Assembly (NCBI GenBank): GCA_965229645.1
Contig: OZ245893.1
Span: 1-64,000 of the forward strand
Origin: CAXQZM01 sp965229645
GTDB taxonomy: Bacteria; Pseudomonadota; Alphaproteobacteria; UBA7985
Length of the DNA: 64,000 bases
Direction of reading: 5' to 3'
Below are positions 1 to 11,418 of this stretch, piece by piece. The notes under the pieces are model-generated. The model was not told the origin of the DNA, ran no database searches, and saw only the letters and a program-made list of their open reading frames with translations. The stretch's first letter is position 1; the number at the start of each line of letters is the position of its first letter. The position numbers were made by a program, and so were the translations under genes.

Positions 1-476
1 TGTCAAACTTCACAGCGGTTGGCGACGGAACTTACACAGCGACGGTTCAAGCCAAGCAAGCCATAGAACACTTCGTGACGATCAGTTTGGATGGCGCTGC
101 CATTACAAACGCCAGTAACCCTGTGAGCATGACGTTTGTGGCAGGTGCGGTTGATTTGGGTGTGACGACATTGAGCGTGGCCGCAACGGCCAGTGGCTCA
201 ACGCCTGCAGCCAATGATAGCGATACCTTCACGATCACGGTGGCGGCGTTGGATGCGAACAGTAACCCAGTTATTGGTTACGATGTTGCGAAGATCAGCG
301 GTTCGATAAGCGATGCTGCATCGGAGGGGGTAGCCATTACAGATGCGGCATTGTCAAACTTCACAGCGGTTGGCGACGGAACTTACACAGCGACGGTTCA
401 AGCCAAGCAAGCCATAGAACACTTCGTGACGATCAGTTTGGATGGCGCTGCCATTACAAACGCCATAACCCTGTGA
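1..476 (+). pseudogene. Giant Ig-like repeat adhesin, 5' fragment (open at window start)
   Basis: In-frame continuation of the 117-aa Ig-like repeat protein that fills the first 10 kb. The frame is already open at base 3 (S-N-F-T-A), so the true start lies outside the window. Reading stops at TGA 474-476 because one G is missing at about 465: this copy reads cgccataacc where the other copies read cgccagtaacc. Downstream the same protein continues in another frame. The missing base may be a real mutation, a phase-variable change, or a sequencing or assembly error in a near-identical array; the sequence alone cannot decide. Confidence 0.8.
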
Positions 477-3400
477 GCATGACGTTTGTGGCAGGTGCGG
501 TTGATTTGGGTGTGACGACATTGAGCGTGGCCGCAACGGCCAGTGGCTCAACGCCTGCAGCCAATGATAGCGATACCTTCACGATCACGGTGGCGGCGTT
601 GGATGCGAACAGTAACCCAGTTATTGGTTACGATGTTGCGAAGATCAGCGGTTCGATAAGCGATGCTGCATCGGAGGGGGTAGCCATTACAGATGCGGCA
701 TTGTCAAACTTCACAGCGGTTGGCGACGGAACTTACACAGCGACGGTTCAAGCCAAGCAAGCCATAGAACACTTCGTGACGATCAGTTTGGATGGCGCTG
801 CCATTACAAACGCCAGTAACCCTGTGAGCATGACGTTTGTGGCAGGTGCGGTTGATTTGGGTGTGACGACATTGAGCGTGGCCGCAACGGCCAGTGGCTC
901 AACGCCTGCAGCCAATGATAGCGATACCTTCACGATCACGGTGGCGGCGTTGGATGCGAACAGTAACCCAGTTATTGGTTACGATGTTGCGAAGATCAGC
1001 GGTTCGATAAGCGATGCTGCATCGGAGGGGGTAGCCATTACAGATGCGGCATTGTCAAACTTCACAGCGGTTGGCGACGGAACTTACACAGCGACGGTTC
1101 AAGCCAAGCAAGCCATAGAACACTTCGTGACGATCAGTTTGGATGGCGCTGCCATTACAAACGCCAGTAACCCTGTGAGCATGACGTTTGTGGCAGGTGC
1201 GGTTGATTTGGGTGTGACGACATTGAGCGTGGCCGCAACGGCCAGTGGCTCAACGCCTGCAGCCAATGATAGCGATACCTTCACGATCACGGTGGCGGCG
1301 TTGGATGCGAACAGTAACCCAGTTATTGGTTACGATGTTGCGAAGATCAGCGGTTCGATAAGCGATGCTGCATCGGAGGGGGTAGCCATTACAGATGCGG
1401 CATTGTCAAACTTCACAGCGGTTGGCGACGGAACTTACACAGCGACGGTTCAAGCCAAGCAAGCCATAGAACACTTCGTGACGATCAGTTTGGATGGCGC
1501 TGCCATTACAAACGCCAGTAACCCTGTGAGCATGACGTTTGTGGCAGGTGCGGTTGATTTGGGTGTGACGACATTGAGCGTGGCCGCAACGGCCAGTGGC
1601 TCAACGCCTGCAGCCAATGATAGCGATACCTTCACGATCACGGTGGCGGCGTTGGATGCGAACAGTAACCCAGTTATTGGTTACGATGTTGCGAAGATCA
1701 GCGGTTCGATAAGCGATGCTGCATCGGAGGGGGTAGCCATTACAGATGCGGCATTGTCAAACTTCACAGCGGTTGGCGACGGAACTTACACAGCGACGGT
1801 TCAAGCCAAGCAAGCCATAGAACACTTCGTGACGATCAGTTTGGATGGCGCTGCCATTACAAACGCCAGTAACCCTGTGAGCATGACGTTTGTGGCAGGT
1901 GCGGTTGATTTGGGTGTGACGACATTGAGCGTGGCCGCAACGGCCAGTGGCTCAACGCCTGCAGCCAATGATAGCGATACCTTCACGATCACGGTGGCGG
2001 CGTTGGATGCGAACAGTAACCCAGTTATTGGTTACGATGTTGCGAAGATCAGCGGTTCGATAAGCGATGCTGCATCGGAGGGGGTAGCCATTACAGATGC
2101 GGCATTGTCAAACTTCACAGCGGTTGGCGACGGAACTTACACAGCGACGGTTCAAGCCAAGCAAGCCATAGAACACTTCGTGACGATCAGTTTGGATGGC
2201 GCTGCCATTACAAACGCCAGTAACCCTGTGAGCATGACGTTTGTGGCAGGTGCGGTTGATTTGGGTGTGACGACATTGAGCGTGGCCGCAACGGCCAGTG
2301 GCTCAACGCCTGCAGCCAATGATAGCGATACCTTCACGATCACGGTGGCGGCGTTGGATGCGAACAGTAACCCAGTTATTGGTTACGATGTTGCGAAGAT
2401 CAGCGGTTCGATAAGCGATGCTGCATCGGAGGGGGTAGCCATTACAGATGCGGCATTGTCAAACTTCACAGCGGTTGGCGACGGAACTTACACAGCGACG
2501 GTTCAAGCCAAGCAAGCCATAGAACACTTCGTGACGATCAGTTTGGATGGCGCTGCCATTACAAACGCCAGTAACCCTGTGAGCATGACGTTTGTGGCAG
2601 GTGCGGTTGATTTGGGTGTGACGACATTGAGCGTGGCCGCAACGGCCAGTGGCTCAACGCCTGCAGCCAATGATAGCGATACCTTCACGATCACGGTGGC
2701 GGCGTTGGATGCGAACAGTAACCCAGTTATTGGTTACGATGTTGCGAAGATCAGCGGTTCGATAAGCGATGCTGCATCGGAGGGGGTAGCCATTACAGAT
2801 GCGGCATTGTCAAACTTCACAGCGGTTGGCGACGGAACTTACACAGCGACGGTTCAAGCCAAGCAAGCCATAGAACACTTCGTGACGATCAGTTTGGATG
2901 GCGCTGCCATTACAAACGCCAGTAACCCTGTGAGCATGACGTTTGTGGCAGGTGCGGTTGATTTGGGTGTGACGACATTGAGCGTGGCCGCAACGGCCAG
3001 TGGCTCAACGCCTGCAGCCAATGATAGCGATACCTTCACGATCACGGTGGCGGCGTTGGATGCGAACAGTAACCCAGTTATTGGTTACGATGTTGCGAAG
3101 ATCAGCGGTTCGATAAGCGATGCTGCATCGGAGGGGGTAGCCATTACAGATGCGGCATTGTCAAACTTCACAGCGGTTGGCGACGGAACTTACACAGCGA
3201 CGGTTCAAGCCAAGCAAGCCATAGAACACTTCGTGACGATCAGTTTGGATGGCGCTGCCATTACAAACGCCAGTAACCCTGTGAGCATGACGTTTGTGGC
3301 AGGTGCGGTTGATTTGGGTGTGACGACATTGAGCGTGGCCGCAACGGCCAGTGGCTCAACGCCTGCAGCCAATGATAGCGATACCTTCACGATCACGGTG

Positions 3401-6400
3401 GCGGCGTTGGATGCGAACAGTAACCCAGTTATTGGTTACGATGTTGCGAAGATCAGCGGTTCGATAAGCGATGCTGCATCGGAGGGGGTAGCCATTACAG
3501 ATGCGGCATTGTCAAACTTCACAGCGGTTGGCGACGGAACTTACACAGCGACGGTTCAAGCCAAGCAAGCCATAGAACACTTCGTGACGATCAGTTTGGA
3601 TGGCGCTGCCATTACAAACGCCAGTAACCCTGTGAGCATGACGTTTGTGGCAGGTGCGGTTGATTTGGGTGTGACGACATTGAGCGTGGCCGCAACGGCC
3701 AGTGGCTCAACGCCTGCAGCCAATGATAGCGATACCTTCACGATCACGGTGGCGGCGTTGGATGCGAACAGTAACCCAGTTATTGGTTACGATGTTGCGA
3801 AGATCAGCGGTTCGATAAGCGATGCTGCATCGGAGGGGGTAGCCATTACAGATGCGGCATTGTCAAACTTCACAGCGGTTGGCGACGGAACTTACACAGC
3901 GACGGTTCAAGCCAAGCAAGCCATAGAACACTTCGTGACGATCAGTTTGGATGGCGCTGCCATTACAAACGCCAGTAACCCTGTGAGCATGACGTTTGTG
4001 GCAGGTGCGGTTGATTTGGGTGTGACGACATTGAGCGTGGCCGCAACGGCCAGTGGCTCAACGCCTGCAGCCAATGATAGCGATACCTTCACGATCACGG
4101 TGGCGGCGTTGGATGCGAACAGTAACCCAGTTATTGGTTACGATGTTGCGAAGATCAGCGGTTCGATAAGCGATGCTGCATCGGAGGGGGTAGCCATTAC
4201 AGATGCGGCATTGTCAAACTTCACAGCGGTTGGCGACGGAACTTACACAGCGACGGTTCAAGCCAAGCAAGCCATAGAACACTTCGTGACGATCAGTTTG
4301 GATGGCGCTGCCATTACAAACGCCAGTAACCCTGTGAGCATGACGTTTGTGGCAGGTGCGGTTGATTTGGGTGTGACGACATTGAGCGTGGCCGCAACGG
4401 CCAGTGGCTCAACGCCTGCAGCCAATGATAGCGATACCTTCACGATCACGGTGGCGGCGTTGGATGCGAACAGTAACCCAGTTATTGGTTACGATGTTGC
4501 GAAGATCAGCGGTTCGATAAGCGATGCTGCATCGGAGGGGGTAGCCATTACAGATGCGGCATTGTCAAACTTCACAGCGGTTGGCGACGGAACTTACACA
4601 GCGACGGTTCAAGCCAAGCAAGCCATAGAACACTTCGTGACGATCAGTTTGGATGGCGCTGCCATTACAAACGCCAGTAACCCTGTGAGCATGACGTTTG
4701 TGGCAGGTGCGGTTGATTTGGGTGTGACGACATTGAGCGTGGCCGCAACGGCCAGTGGCTCAACGCCTGCAGCCAATGATAGCGATACCTTCACGATCAC
4801 GGTGGCGGCGTTGGATGCGAACAGTAACCCAGTTATTGGTTACGATGTTGCGAAGATCAGCGGTTCGATAAGCGATGCTGCATCGGAGGGGGTAGCCATT
4901 ACAGATGCGGCATTGTCAAACTTCACAGCGGTTGGCGACGGAACTTACACAGCGACGGTTCAAGCCAAGCAAGCCATAGAACACTTCGTGACGATCAGTT
5001 TGGATGGCGCTGCCATTACAAACGCCAGTAACCCTGTGAGCATGACGTTTGTGGCAGGTGCGGTTGATTTGGGTGTGACGACATTGAGCGTGGCCGCAAC
5101 GGCCAGTGGCTCAACGCCTGCAGCCAATGATAGCGATACCTTCACGATCACGGTGGCGGCGTTGGATGCGAACAGTAACCCAGTTATTGGTTACGATGTT
5201 GCGAAGATCAGCGGTTCGATAAGCGATGCTGCATCGGAGGGGGTAGCCATTACAGATGCGGCATTGTCAAACTTCACAGCGGTTGGCGACGGAACTTACA
5301 CAGCGACGGTTCAAGCCAAGCAAGCCATAGAACACTTCGTGACGATCAGTTTGGATGGCGCTGCCATTACAAACGCCAGTAACCCTGTGAGCATGACGTT
5401 TGTGGCAGGTGCGGTTGATTTGGGTGTGACGACATTGAGCGTGGCCGCAACGGCCAGTGGCTCAACGCCTGCAGCCAATGATAGCGATACCTTCACGATC
5501 ACGGTGGCGGCGTTGGATGCGAACAGTAACCCAGTTATTGGTTACGATGTTGCGAAGATCAGCGGTTCGATAAGCGATGCTGCATCGGAGGGGGTAGCCA
5601 TTACAGATGCGGCATTGTCAAACTTCACAGCGGTTGGCGACGGAACTTACACAGCGACGGTTCAAGCCAAGCAAGCCATAGAACACTTCGTGACGATCAG
5701 TTTGGATGGCGCTGCCATTACAAACGCCAGTAACCCTGTGAGCATGACGTTTGTGGCAGGTGCGGTTGATTTGGGTGTGACGACATTGAGCGTGGCCGCA
5801 ACGGCCAGTGGCTCAACGCCTGCAGCCAATGATAGCGATACCTTCACGATCACGGTGGCGGCGTTGGATGCGAACAGTAACCCAGTTATTGGTTACGATG
5901 TTGCAAAGATCAGCGGTTCGATAAGCGATGCTGCATCGGAGGGGGTAGCCATTACAGATGCGGCATTGTCAAACTTCACAGCGGTTGGCGACGGAACTTA
6001 CACAGCGACGGTTCAAGCCAAGCAAGCCATAGAACACTTCGTGACGATCAGTTTGGATGGCGCTGCCATTACAAACGCCAGTAACCCTGTGAGCATGACG
6101 TTTGTGGCAGGTGCGGTTGATTTGGGTGTGACGACATTGAGCGTGGCCGCAACGGCCAGTGGCTCAACGCCTGCAGCCAATGATAGCGATACCTTCACGA
6201 TCACGGTGGCGGCGTTGGATGCGAACAGTAACCCAGTTATTGGTTACGATGTTGCAAAGATCAGCGGTTCGATAAGCGATGCTGCATCGGAGGGGGTAGC
6301 CATTACAGATGCGGCATTGTCAAACTTCACAGCGGTTGGCGACGGAACTTACACAGCGACGGTTCAAGCCAAGCAAGCCATAGAACACTTCGTGACGATC

Positions 6401-7854
6401 AGTTTGGATGGCGCTGCCATTACAAACGCCAGTAACCCTGTGAGCATGACGTTTGTGGCAGGTGCGGTTGATTTGGGTGTGACGACATTGAGCGTGGCCG
6501 CAACGGCCAGTGGCTCAACGCCTGCAGCCAATGATAGCGATACCTTCACGATCACGGTGGCGGCGTTGGATGCGAACAGTAACCCAGTTATTGGTTACGA
6601 TGTTGCGAAGATCAGCGGTTCGATAAGCGATGCTGCATCGGAGGGGGTAGCCATTACAGATGCGGCATTGTCAAACTTCACAGCGGTTGGCGACGGAACT
6701 TACACAGCGACGGTTCAAGCCAAGCAAGCCATAGAACACTTCGTGACGATCAGTTTGGATGGCGCTGCCATTACAAACGCCAGTAACCCTGTGAGCATGA
6801 CGTTTGTGGCAGGTGCGGTTGATTTGGGTGTGACGACATTGAGCGTGGCCGCAACGGCCAGTGGCTCAACGCCTGCAGCCAATGATAGCGATACCTTCAC
6901 GATCACGGTGGCGGCGTTGGATGCGAACAGTAACCCAGTTATTGGTTACGATGTTGCGAAGATCAGCGGTTCGATAAGCGATGCTGCATCGGAGGGGGTA
7001 GCCATTACAGATGCGGCATTGTCAAACTTCACAGCGGTTGGCGACGGAACTTACACAGCGACGGTTCAAGCCAAGCAAGCCATAGAACACTTCGTGACGA
7101 TCAGTTTAGATGGCGCTGCCATTACAAACGCCAGTAACCCTGTGAGCATGACGTTTGTGGCAGGTGCGGTTGATTTGGGTGTGACGACATTGAGCGTGGC
7201 CGCAACGGCCAGTGGCTCAACGCCTGCAGCCAATGATAGCGATACCTTCACGATCACGGTGGCGGCGTTGGATGCGAACAGTAACCCAGTTATTGGTTAC
7301 GATGTTGCGAAGATCAGCGGTTCGATAAGCGATGCTGCATCGGAGGGGGTAGCCATTACAGATGCGGCATTGTCAAACTTCACAGCGGTTGGCGACGGAA
7401 CTTACACAGCGACGGTTCAAGCCAAGCAAGCCATAGAACACTTCGTGACGATCAGTTTAGATGGCGCTGCCATTACAAACGCCAGTAACCCTGTGAGCAT
7501 GACGTTTGTGGCAGGTGCGGTTGATTTGGGTGTGACGACATTGAGCGTGGCCGCAACGGCCAGTGGCTCAACGCCTGCAGCCAATGATAGCGATACCTTC
7601 ACGATCACGGTGGCGGCGTTGGATGCGAACAGTAACCCAGTTATTGGTTACGATGTTGCGAAGATCAGCGGTTCGATAAGCGATGCTGCATCGGAGGGGG
7701 TAGCCATTACAGATGCGGCATTGTCAAACTTCACAGCGGTTGGCGACGGAACTTACACAGCGACGGTTCAAGCCAAGCAAGCCATAGAACACTTCGTGAC
7801 GATCAGTTTGGATGGCGCTGCCATTACAAACGCCAGTAACCCTGTGAGCATGAC
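1..7854 (+). repeat. Tandem array of about 22 near-identical 351-bp units
   Basis: A 351-bp unit (117 codons) is repeated head to tail from the window start to about 7854. Copies look identical base for base apart from one deletion near 465 and two silent substitutions, each found in two neighbouring units: G to A at 5905 and 6256, and G to A at 7108 and 7459. Each unit encodes one Ig-like domain with segments such as VAALDANSNPVIGYDV and GDGTYTATVQ, in the style of Big_1/invasin domains. The array is truncated by the window edge, so the true copy number is unknown. Confidence 0.97.
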
Positions 7855-7981
7855 GTTTGTTGTGGGTGATGCGAGTGCTGCCAATTCGACGATTTCGGTT
7901 GCAGAATCCAGTTTGGTTGCTGATGGCACGACAACGGTTGTGACGGTTCAGGCCAAGGATGCGACTCGACCCTCACCGTGA
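473..7981 (+). pseudogene. Giant Ig-like repeat adhesin, central repeat segment
   Basis: An open frame of 2502 codons covers about 21 copies of the 117-aa Ig-like domain. Its first possible start (GTG 473) lies inside a repeat and has no ribosome-binding site, so this is the middle of a larger gene. It ends at a TGA (7979-7981) just after a half-domain with VADGTTTVVTVQAKDA, where the next segment continues in a different frame as STLTVTLKDANSNA. Adding one base near 7965 would join the two, but it would place two equivalent beta-strands next to each other. That suggests recombination between domains or an assembly collapse rather than a simple point error. Repetitive stalk domains of this sort hold the tip of an adhesin away from the cell surface. 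Confidence 0.8.
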
Positions 7982-10113
7982 CCCTTAAGGACGCCAACAG
8001 CAACGCGATCACGGGGCTGGCGGATCAAATTTCTGGCAGCGCCACCAATGGGGCCAGTGTTGGGGCTTTCACAGAAACGAGCACAGCAGGCGTTTACGAG
8101 GCCAGCCTTACCTCTGACACCGCAGGGGAAACCGTGGTGACGATCACCGTCGGTGACACTCCGATTGATGACAAGCCAAGCGTGACCTTTGTCACCTGGA
8201 CCGCGTCAGCGACGGCCACAACCGTCGAAGCCTCGCCGTCATCGGATGTTTCTATCGAGAGTCCCGTCACGATCACCGTGACCGCCATAGATACAGAGGG
8301 CAATCCGATCCAAGGGGAGGCTGGCAGCGTCAGCGCCACCGCCAGCAATGGCGCTCAGGTCGGGGCCTTTGCCGAAACCGCGACCAACTCTGGGGTGTAT
8401 CAAGCCAGTCTGACATCCACATCAGTGGGCACCACGCAGGTGACGGTGCGCATTGGCAATGTCGAAATCGATCAAAAGCCGAGCGTAACTTTTGTGGCCG
8501 GCGCCGTTTCCGCTGCTGAAACGAGCGTGACAGCTGACCCCGCCTCTGGCTTGAGCGTCGATGAGCAATCGACCATCACGGTCGTGGCTAAGGACGCAGG
8601 GGGCAATACCATTGCTGGATTGGCGGATAAAATCACTGGGGCCGCAAGCAATGGGGCGGTCGTCGGGGACTTTACCGAAAGCGGCAGCGAACCGGGAACC
8701 TATACGGCGACCTTAACATCGACCAAGTCTGGGCAGATCGTGGTGACCATCACCATCGACGGAACCAAGATCAGCACAACGGCCACCGTCACCTTTGGTG
8801 CGGGCGGTCCCGACCCCAGTCAATCGACCCTGACGACCAGTGAGACCAGCATTCTGGCGGGGGGCGACGCCACCGCCACGCTGACGGTCCAGGTCAAAGA
8901 TGCCAACGGCAACAATGTGACCCTTGGGGGCGACCAGGTCGTCTTTGACACCACGGCGGGAACCGTAACCGAGGCGGTCGATCGGGACAATGGCACCTAT
9001 ACCGCCACGCTGACTTCCAGCGAGGACGAAGGGACAGCCACCATCAGTGCAACGGTCAACGGTTCTGCCATCGCCAATACGGTGCAGGTGGCCTTTGTCA
9101 CCGTCCAAGCCCAGCCCGAGGATAGCGGTGCCCTGGTCTCCTCCATCGCCACCAGCAGCGTCATGAGCGCGCAACTGGGCAGCTTGGTCAGCGATGCCGC
9201 CATCGGCGGGCTGTCGAGCGGCGCGGGCCCTGCGGGTACCGCCCCCTCTCCAAGCGGGGGAAGTGCCGCCAGCGGGGATGAAGCCGTCGCATCGCTTGAT
9301 ACCAGCGCCTACAGCCGCCTCCATGTCTTCTCGGCGCGCGAGGGCGATCAAATGCCGCTGGTCGATTGGTTCTCCATGGGTCTGTCCAACGCGTCGGTGG
9401 ATGCCGAGTTGAAAGGTGACGGCGATTTTGGCTATGCCGTTGTCGGGACCGAGTTGGACAAGAACGAAACGAGCGTATCGGGCTTGCTCTACGGCGCCGA
9501 GGCGTCCAGTTGGAACTACGAGGGCGAAACCGATGTCGATCGGGCAGGGGTTTCCATCGGCTACTACAGCGCCCGTCGCGAAGGGGGCCTGATTTACACA
9601 GGCTCCTCCATCCTCACCGCCTCGCGCAATGAGTTTGAGAGCGTGTCGGACGCTACGGGCAATGCCGCTTCACTCCGGTTGATCCTAAAAGGGGAAATCA
9701 GCGGCCAGCACGATTTGGAAGACGGCAGCAGGCTGACGCCGTTCGTCGATCTGCTCTACTCGACAGAAACGCTGGAGTCTTTCAAGTTCTCCGACGGGGT
9801 CAGTTCTGACCAGGCCGAAGCCAGTTTGGGCCGGTTGGGCCTGGGGGTCGAGTACATGACCATGCCAATAGAAGACATAGGGCGAATTACCCTGCGCGGG
9901 GAACTGAGCCAGGTGTTCGGGGCAGAGGACGTGACGCTCAACGACGGTACCGTCTATTCACCCAACGAAGACCCCGTGGGGGCAATCAGCGTCGGCTGGA
10001 TTGGCAACAACGACGACGGCTCGACCACGCGCATCGACCTGACCTTTGGCGAGTTGGGCAACGGCGAAAATGAGGAAATCCGCATCGACGGCACTTGGGA
10101 CCGCCGTTTTTAG
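7978..10113 (+). CDS. Adhesin C-terminal part: Ig-like domains and autotransporter-like beta-barrel
   Basis: 711 codons. Residues 1 to about 375 hold four diverged Ig-like domains (motifs such as KDANSNAITGLADQISGS and DGTKISTTATVTF). A Ser/Gly/Ala/Pro-rich linker follows at about 400-430. The last 270 or so residues look like an outer-membrane beta-barrel: alternating polar and hydrophobic strands (LDKNETSVSGLLYGAE, GRITLRGELSQVFG) and a final Phe in WDRRF, the usual recognition signal for barrel assembly. The layout, repeats then C-terminal barrel, fits a type V secreted adhesin. The formal start GTG 7978 is only where the frame opens; the segment belongs to the same original gene as the repeats upstream. 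No signal peptide can be seen because the 5' end is missing. Confidence 0.85.
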   Translation: MTLKDANSNAITGLADQISGSATNGASVGAFTETSTAGVYEASLTSDTAGETVVTITVGDTPIDDKPSVTFVTWTASATATTVEASPSSDVSIESPVTITVTAIDTEGNPIQGEAGSVSATASNGAQVGAFAETATNSGVYQASLTSTSVGTTQVTVRIGNVEIDQKPSVTFVAGAVSAAETSVTADPASGLSVDEQSTITVVAKDAGGNTIAGLADKITGAASNGAVVGDFTESGSEPGTYTATLTSTKSGQIVVTITIDGTKISTTATVTFGAGGPDPSQSTLTTSETSILAGGDATATLTVQVKDANGNNVTLGGDQVVFDTTAGTVTEAVDRDNGTYTATLTSSEDEGTATISATVNGSAIANTVQVAFVTVQAQPEDSGALVSSIATSSVMSAQLGSLVSDAAIGGLSSGAGPAGTAPSPSGGSAASGDEAVASLDTSAYSRLHVFSAREGDQMPLVDWFSMGLSNASVDAELKGDGDFGYAVVGTELDKNETSVSGLLYGAEASSWNYEGETDVDRAGVSIGYYSARREGGLIYTGSSILTASRNEFESVSDATGNAASLRLILKGEISGQHDLEDGSRLTPFVDLLYSTETLESFKFSDGVSSDQAEASLGRLGLGVEYMTMPIEDIGRITLRGELSQVFGAEDVTLNDGTVYSPNEDPVGAISVGWIGNNDDGSTTRIDLTFGELGNGENEEIRIDGTWDRRF

Positions 10114-10125
10114 GGATCTTTCACA

Positions 10126-10167
10126 ATACCAGCGGCGGTTGAAAATGACTCTTATGTTCGCTGGTAT
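10126..10167 (+). repeat. Dispersed hairpin element copy A, left half
   Basis: 42-nt hairpin module with arms ATACCAGC and GCTGGTAT. In the other copies (45973, 51646, 59052) the sequence continues AAGGGCCGCGACTG; here it is cut by TGGACCC, the start of the prophage. The missing remainder is found beyond the other end of the prophage, at 43855. Confidence 0.9.
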
Positions 10168-10234
10168 TGGACCCGCTCGCGCGAATTTTCAACCGTGACC
10201 GCTTTTGTTTGCCCCATCGCCCTCCTTTCGGAAG
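10168..10234. other. Prophage right terminus (attR-like end)
   Basis: Non-coding end between the insertion point and the stop of the gpD gene. It begins TGGACCC and carries GCTCGCG followed by TTTTCAACC (10175-10194). The opposite end, read inward, has a similar GGCTCGTG plus TTTTCAA (43825 to 43807). These are candidate transposase-binding sites; the assignment rests on position and on this short similarity only. Confidence 0.55.
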
Positions 10235-11206
10235 CTAAGACTGCGGCCTCTCGGCTTCAATTCTAGTGGTGAACCCGCCGCTCTTCAGCTCGTGACTGAC
10301 TGACCTGATTGACCAGCTGCCGTCGGCACCTAGCTTGAACCCCGACAGTGTGATTTGGCTTTCGGCCGAAAGTTGTGGTTGGGCGGGCATGGTTAAGCCT
10401 AAGCGGTGCCCGCCGCGCTTGATTTCGTCGAGCTTAGCCGCCGCCGCGACCTCGGCCTCGGCTTGGCTGGGATAGATGTTGCGAAGGGCCTTGGTGGGTG
10501 AGTCCTGACCGACCTTAACGATCTGGACGGTGCCATCATCAGTTTCACGCCACTTTGCAGTGACCGAACCGAACTCATCGGCGTCGGCCATGGTGACCCT
10601 CCAAGCGCTCACGTCGCTCTTATAGATGGTGTTGGTCGGCATGACTAAACCACTTAGGCTCAATCCATGGCCGCGCGTGCCAAACAAAAGTGACCCACCC
10701 TTAACCGAAAACAAAGCATCATGGTCTCGGCTAATGCGATTTAGAAAGTGCAAATCGCTTTCGTCCGTCTGGGCAATGCTGTCATATTTGAAATCAGCAA
10801 AGCGTTCTGCAATTCGCGGAGTGATTCCATGTTCTGCTGCGATGGCTTCGACCAAGTCCTTGAGACTAATATCGGACCAGGTGCGGGACCTTTGCTCGCG
10901 CAGTTTGCCACTCATGTCAGCCGACTTGCCGATGACGCTGATTGTTTGGGGCGCGCCAAACACAGCGACCTCGGAGGCCGTGTACGTGCCCATGTGGACC
11001 AGGTTGGTCTCCTGAAAACCCATAGCAACGCTAATGGCGGCCCCCGTCGGCGGTAGCGCAACCAGGCCGTCACGATCGTCAAAACTGAGTTCAACCGCAT
11101 CTGCTCTAACGCCAGCCTCGTCAGTTACTCGGAGTATGAGCAAGCGATCAGCAACAATGGACGTGATGTTGCTCTCGCCAACGCGAATATCAAAGATCGG
11201 CCTCAT
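10235..11206 (-). CDS. D: Tail protein gpD (late control D family), baseplate hub
   Basis: About 323 aa, P2 gpD / late-control D family. In P2 this is a structural protein at the baseplate end of the tail, forming the hub around the spike. The N-terminal part (DIRVGESNITSIVADRLL) and the later domain with LSAESQITLSGFK fit the family. It is the last gene of the minus-strand tail operon, directly after U and X as in P2-like tails. ATG 11206 is preferred; a TTG at 11221 overlaps gpX. Confidence 0.88.
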   Translation of the reverse strand: MRPIFDIRVGESNITSIVADRLLILRVTDEAGVRADAVELSFDDRDGLVALPPTGAAISVAMGFQETNLVHMGTYTASEVAVFGAPQTISVIGKSADMSGKLREQRSRTWSDISLKDLVEAIAAEHGITPRIAERFADFKYDSIAQTDESDLHFLNRISRDHDALFSVKGGSLLFGTRGHGLSLSGLVMPTNTIYKSDVSAWRVTMADADEFGSVTAKWRETDDGTVQIVKVGQDSPTKALRNIYPSQAEAEVAAAAKLDEIKRGGHRLGLTMPAQPQLSAESQITLSGFKLGADGSWSIRSVSHELKSGGFTTRIEAERPQS

Positions 11207-11211
11207 GCCAG

Positions 11212-11418
11212 TCAGTCCCAAAGCCGCACAGTCTCTGAGACGGGATCAACTTGCTCGACGTTGGGCAAGTTGATGATGACGCCTGAGGCATAGACAGGAC
11301 CTCGAGCAGCAAGCCCTGGGTTCGCTGCGTATATAAGGTCAAGATCGAAATTCCCTTCCCCGTAGTATGCAATGCAGACCGCATCAAGCATGTCGCCCTC
11401 TTTGGTTCGATACCTCAT
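11212..11418 (-). CDS. X: Tail protein X (gpX), LysM-like
   Basis: 68 aa, the normal size for the P2 tail X family. It starts MRYRTKEGDMLDAVC and ends with INLPNVEQVDPVSETVRLWD, the pattern of short LysM-like proteins that join the tail tip. Its ATG overlaps the gpU stop by 4 nt (ATGA) and gpD follows immediately, so the three are translationally coupled. Confidence 0.88.
   Translation of the reverse strand: MRYRTKEGDMLDAVCIAYYGEGNFDLDLIYAANPGLAARGPVYASGVIINLPNVEQVDPVSETVRLWD

Noticed and set aside
47..7608. A 63-aa open frame on the minus strand in nearly every adhesin repeat
   Set aside because: It is the same antisense shadow repeated every 351 bp; no ribosome-binding site or protein-like reason to call it.
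1..7854. CRISPR array or satellite
   Set aside because: The repeats are contiguous 351-bp coding units in frame, with no unique spacers.
8713..9351. 212-codon open frame antisense to the adhesin C-terminus
   Set aside because: Lies inside a well-supported coding region in another frame; composition (Gly/Arg-rich) is typical of antisense frames in G+C-rich DNA.
7978..10113. Adhesin as a phage tail fibre
   Set aside because: It ends in an outer-membrane barrel and lies outside the prophage end.
10126..10167. Intrinsic terminator of the adhesin gene
   Set aside because: It is half of the dispersed element, present in the same form elsewhere, and no T-run follows.
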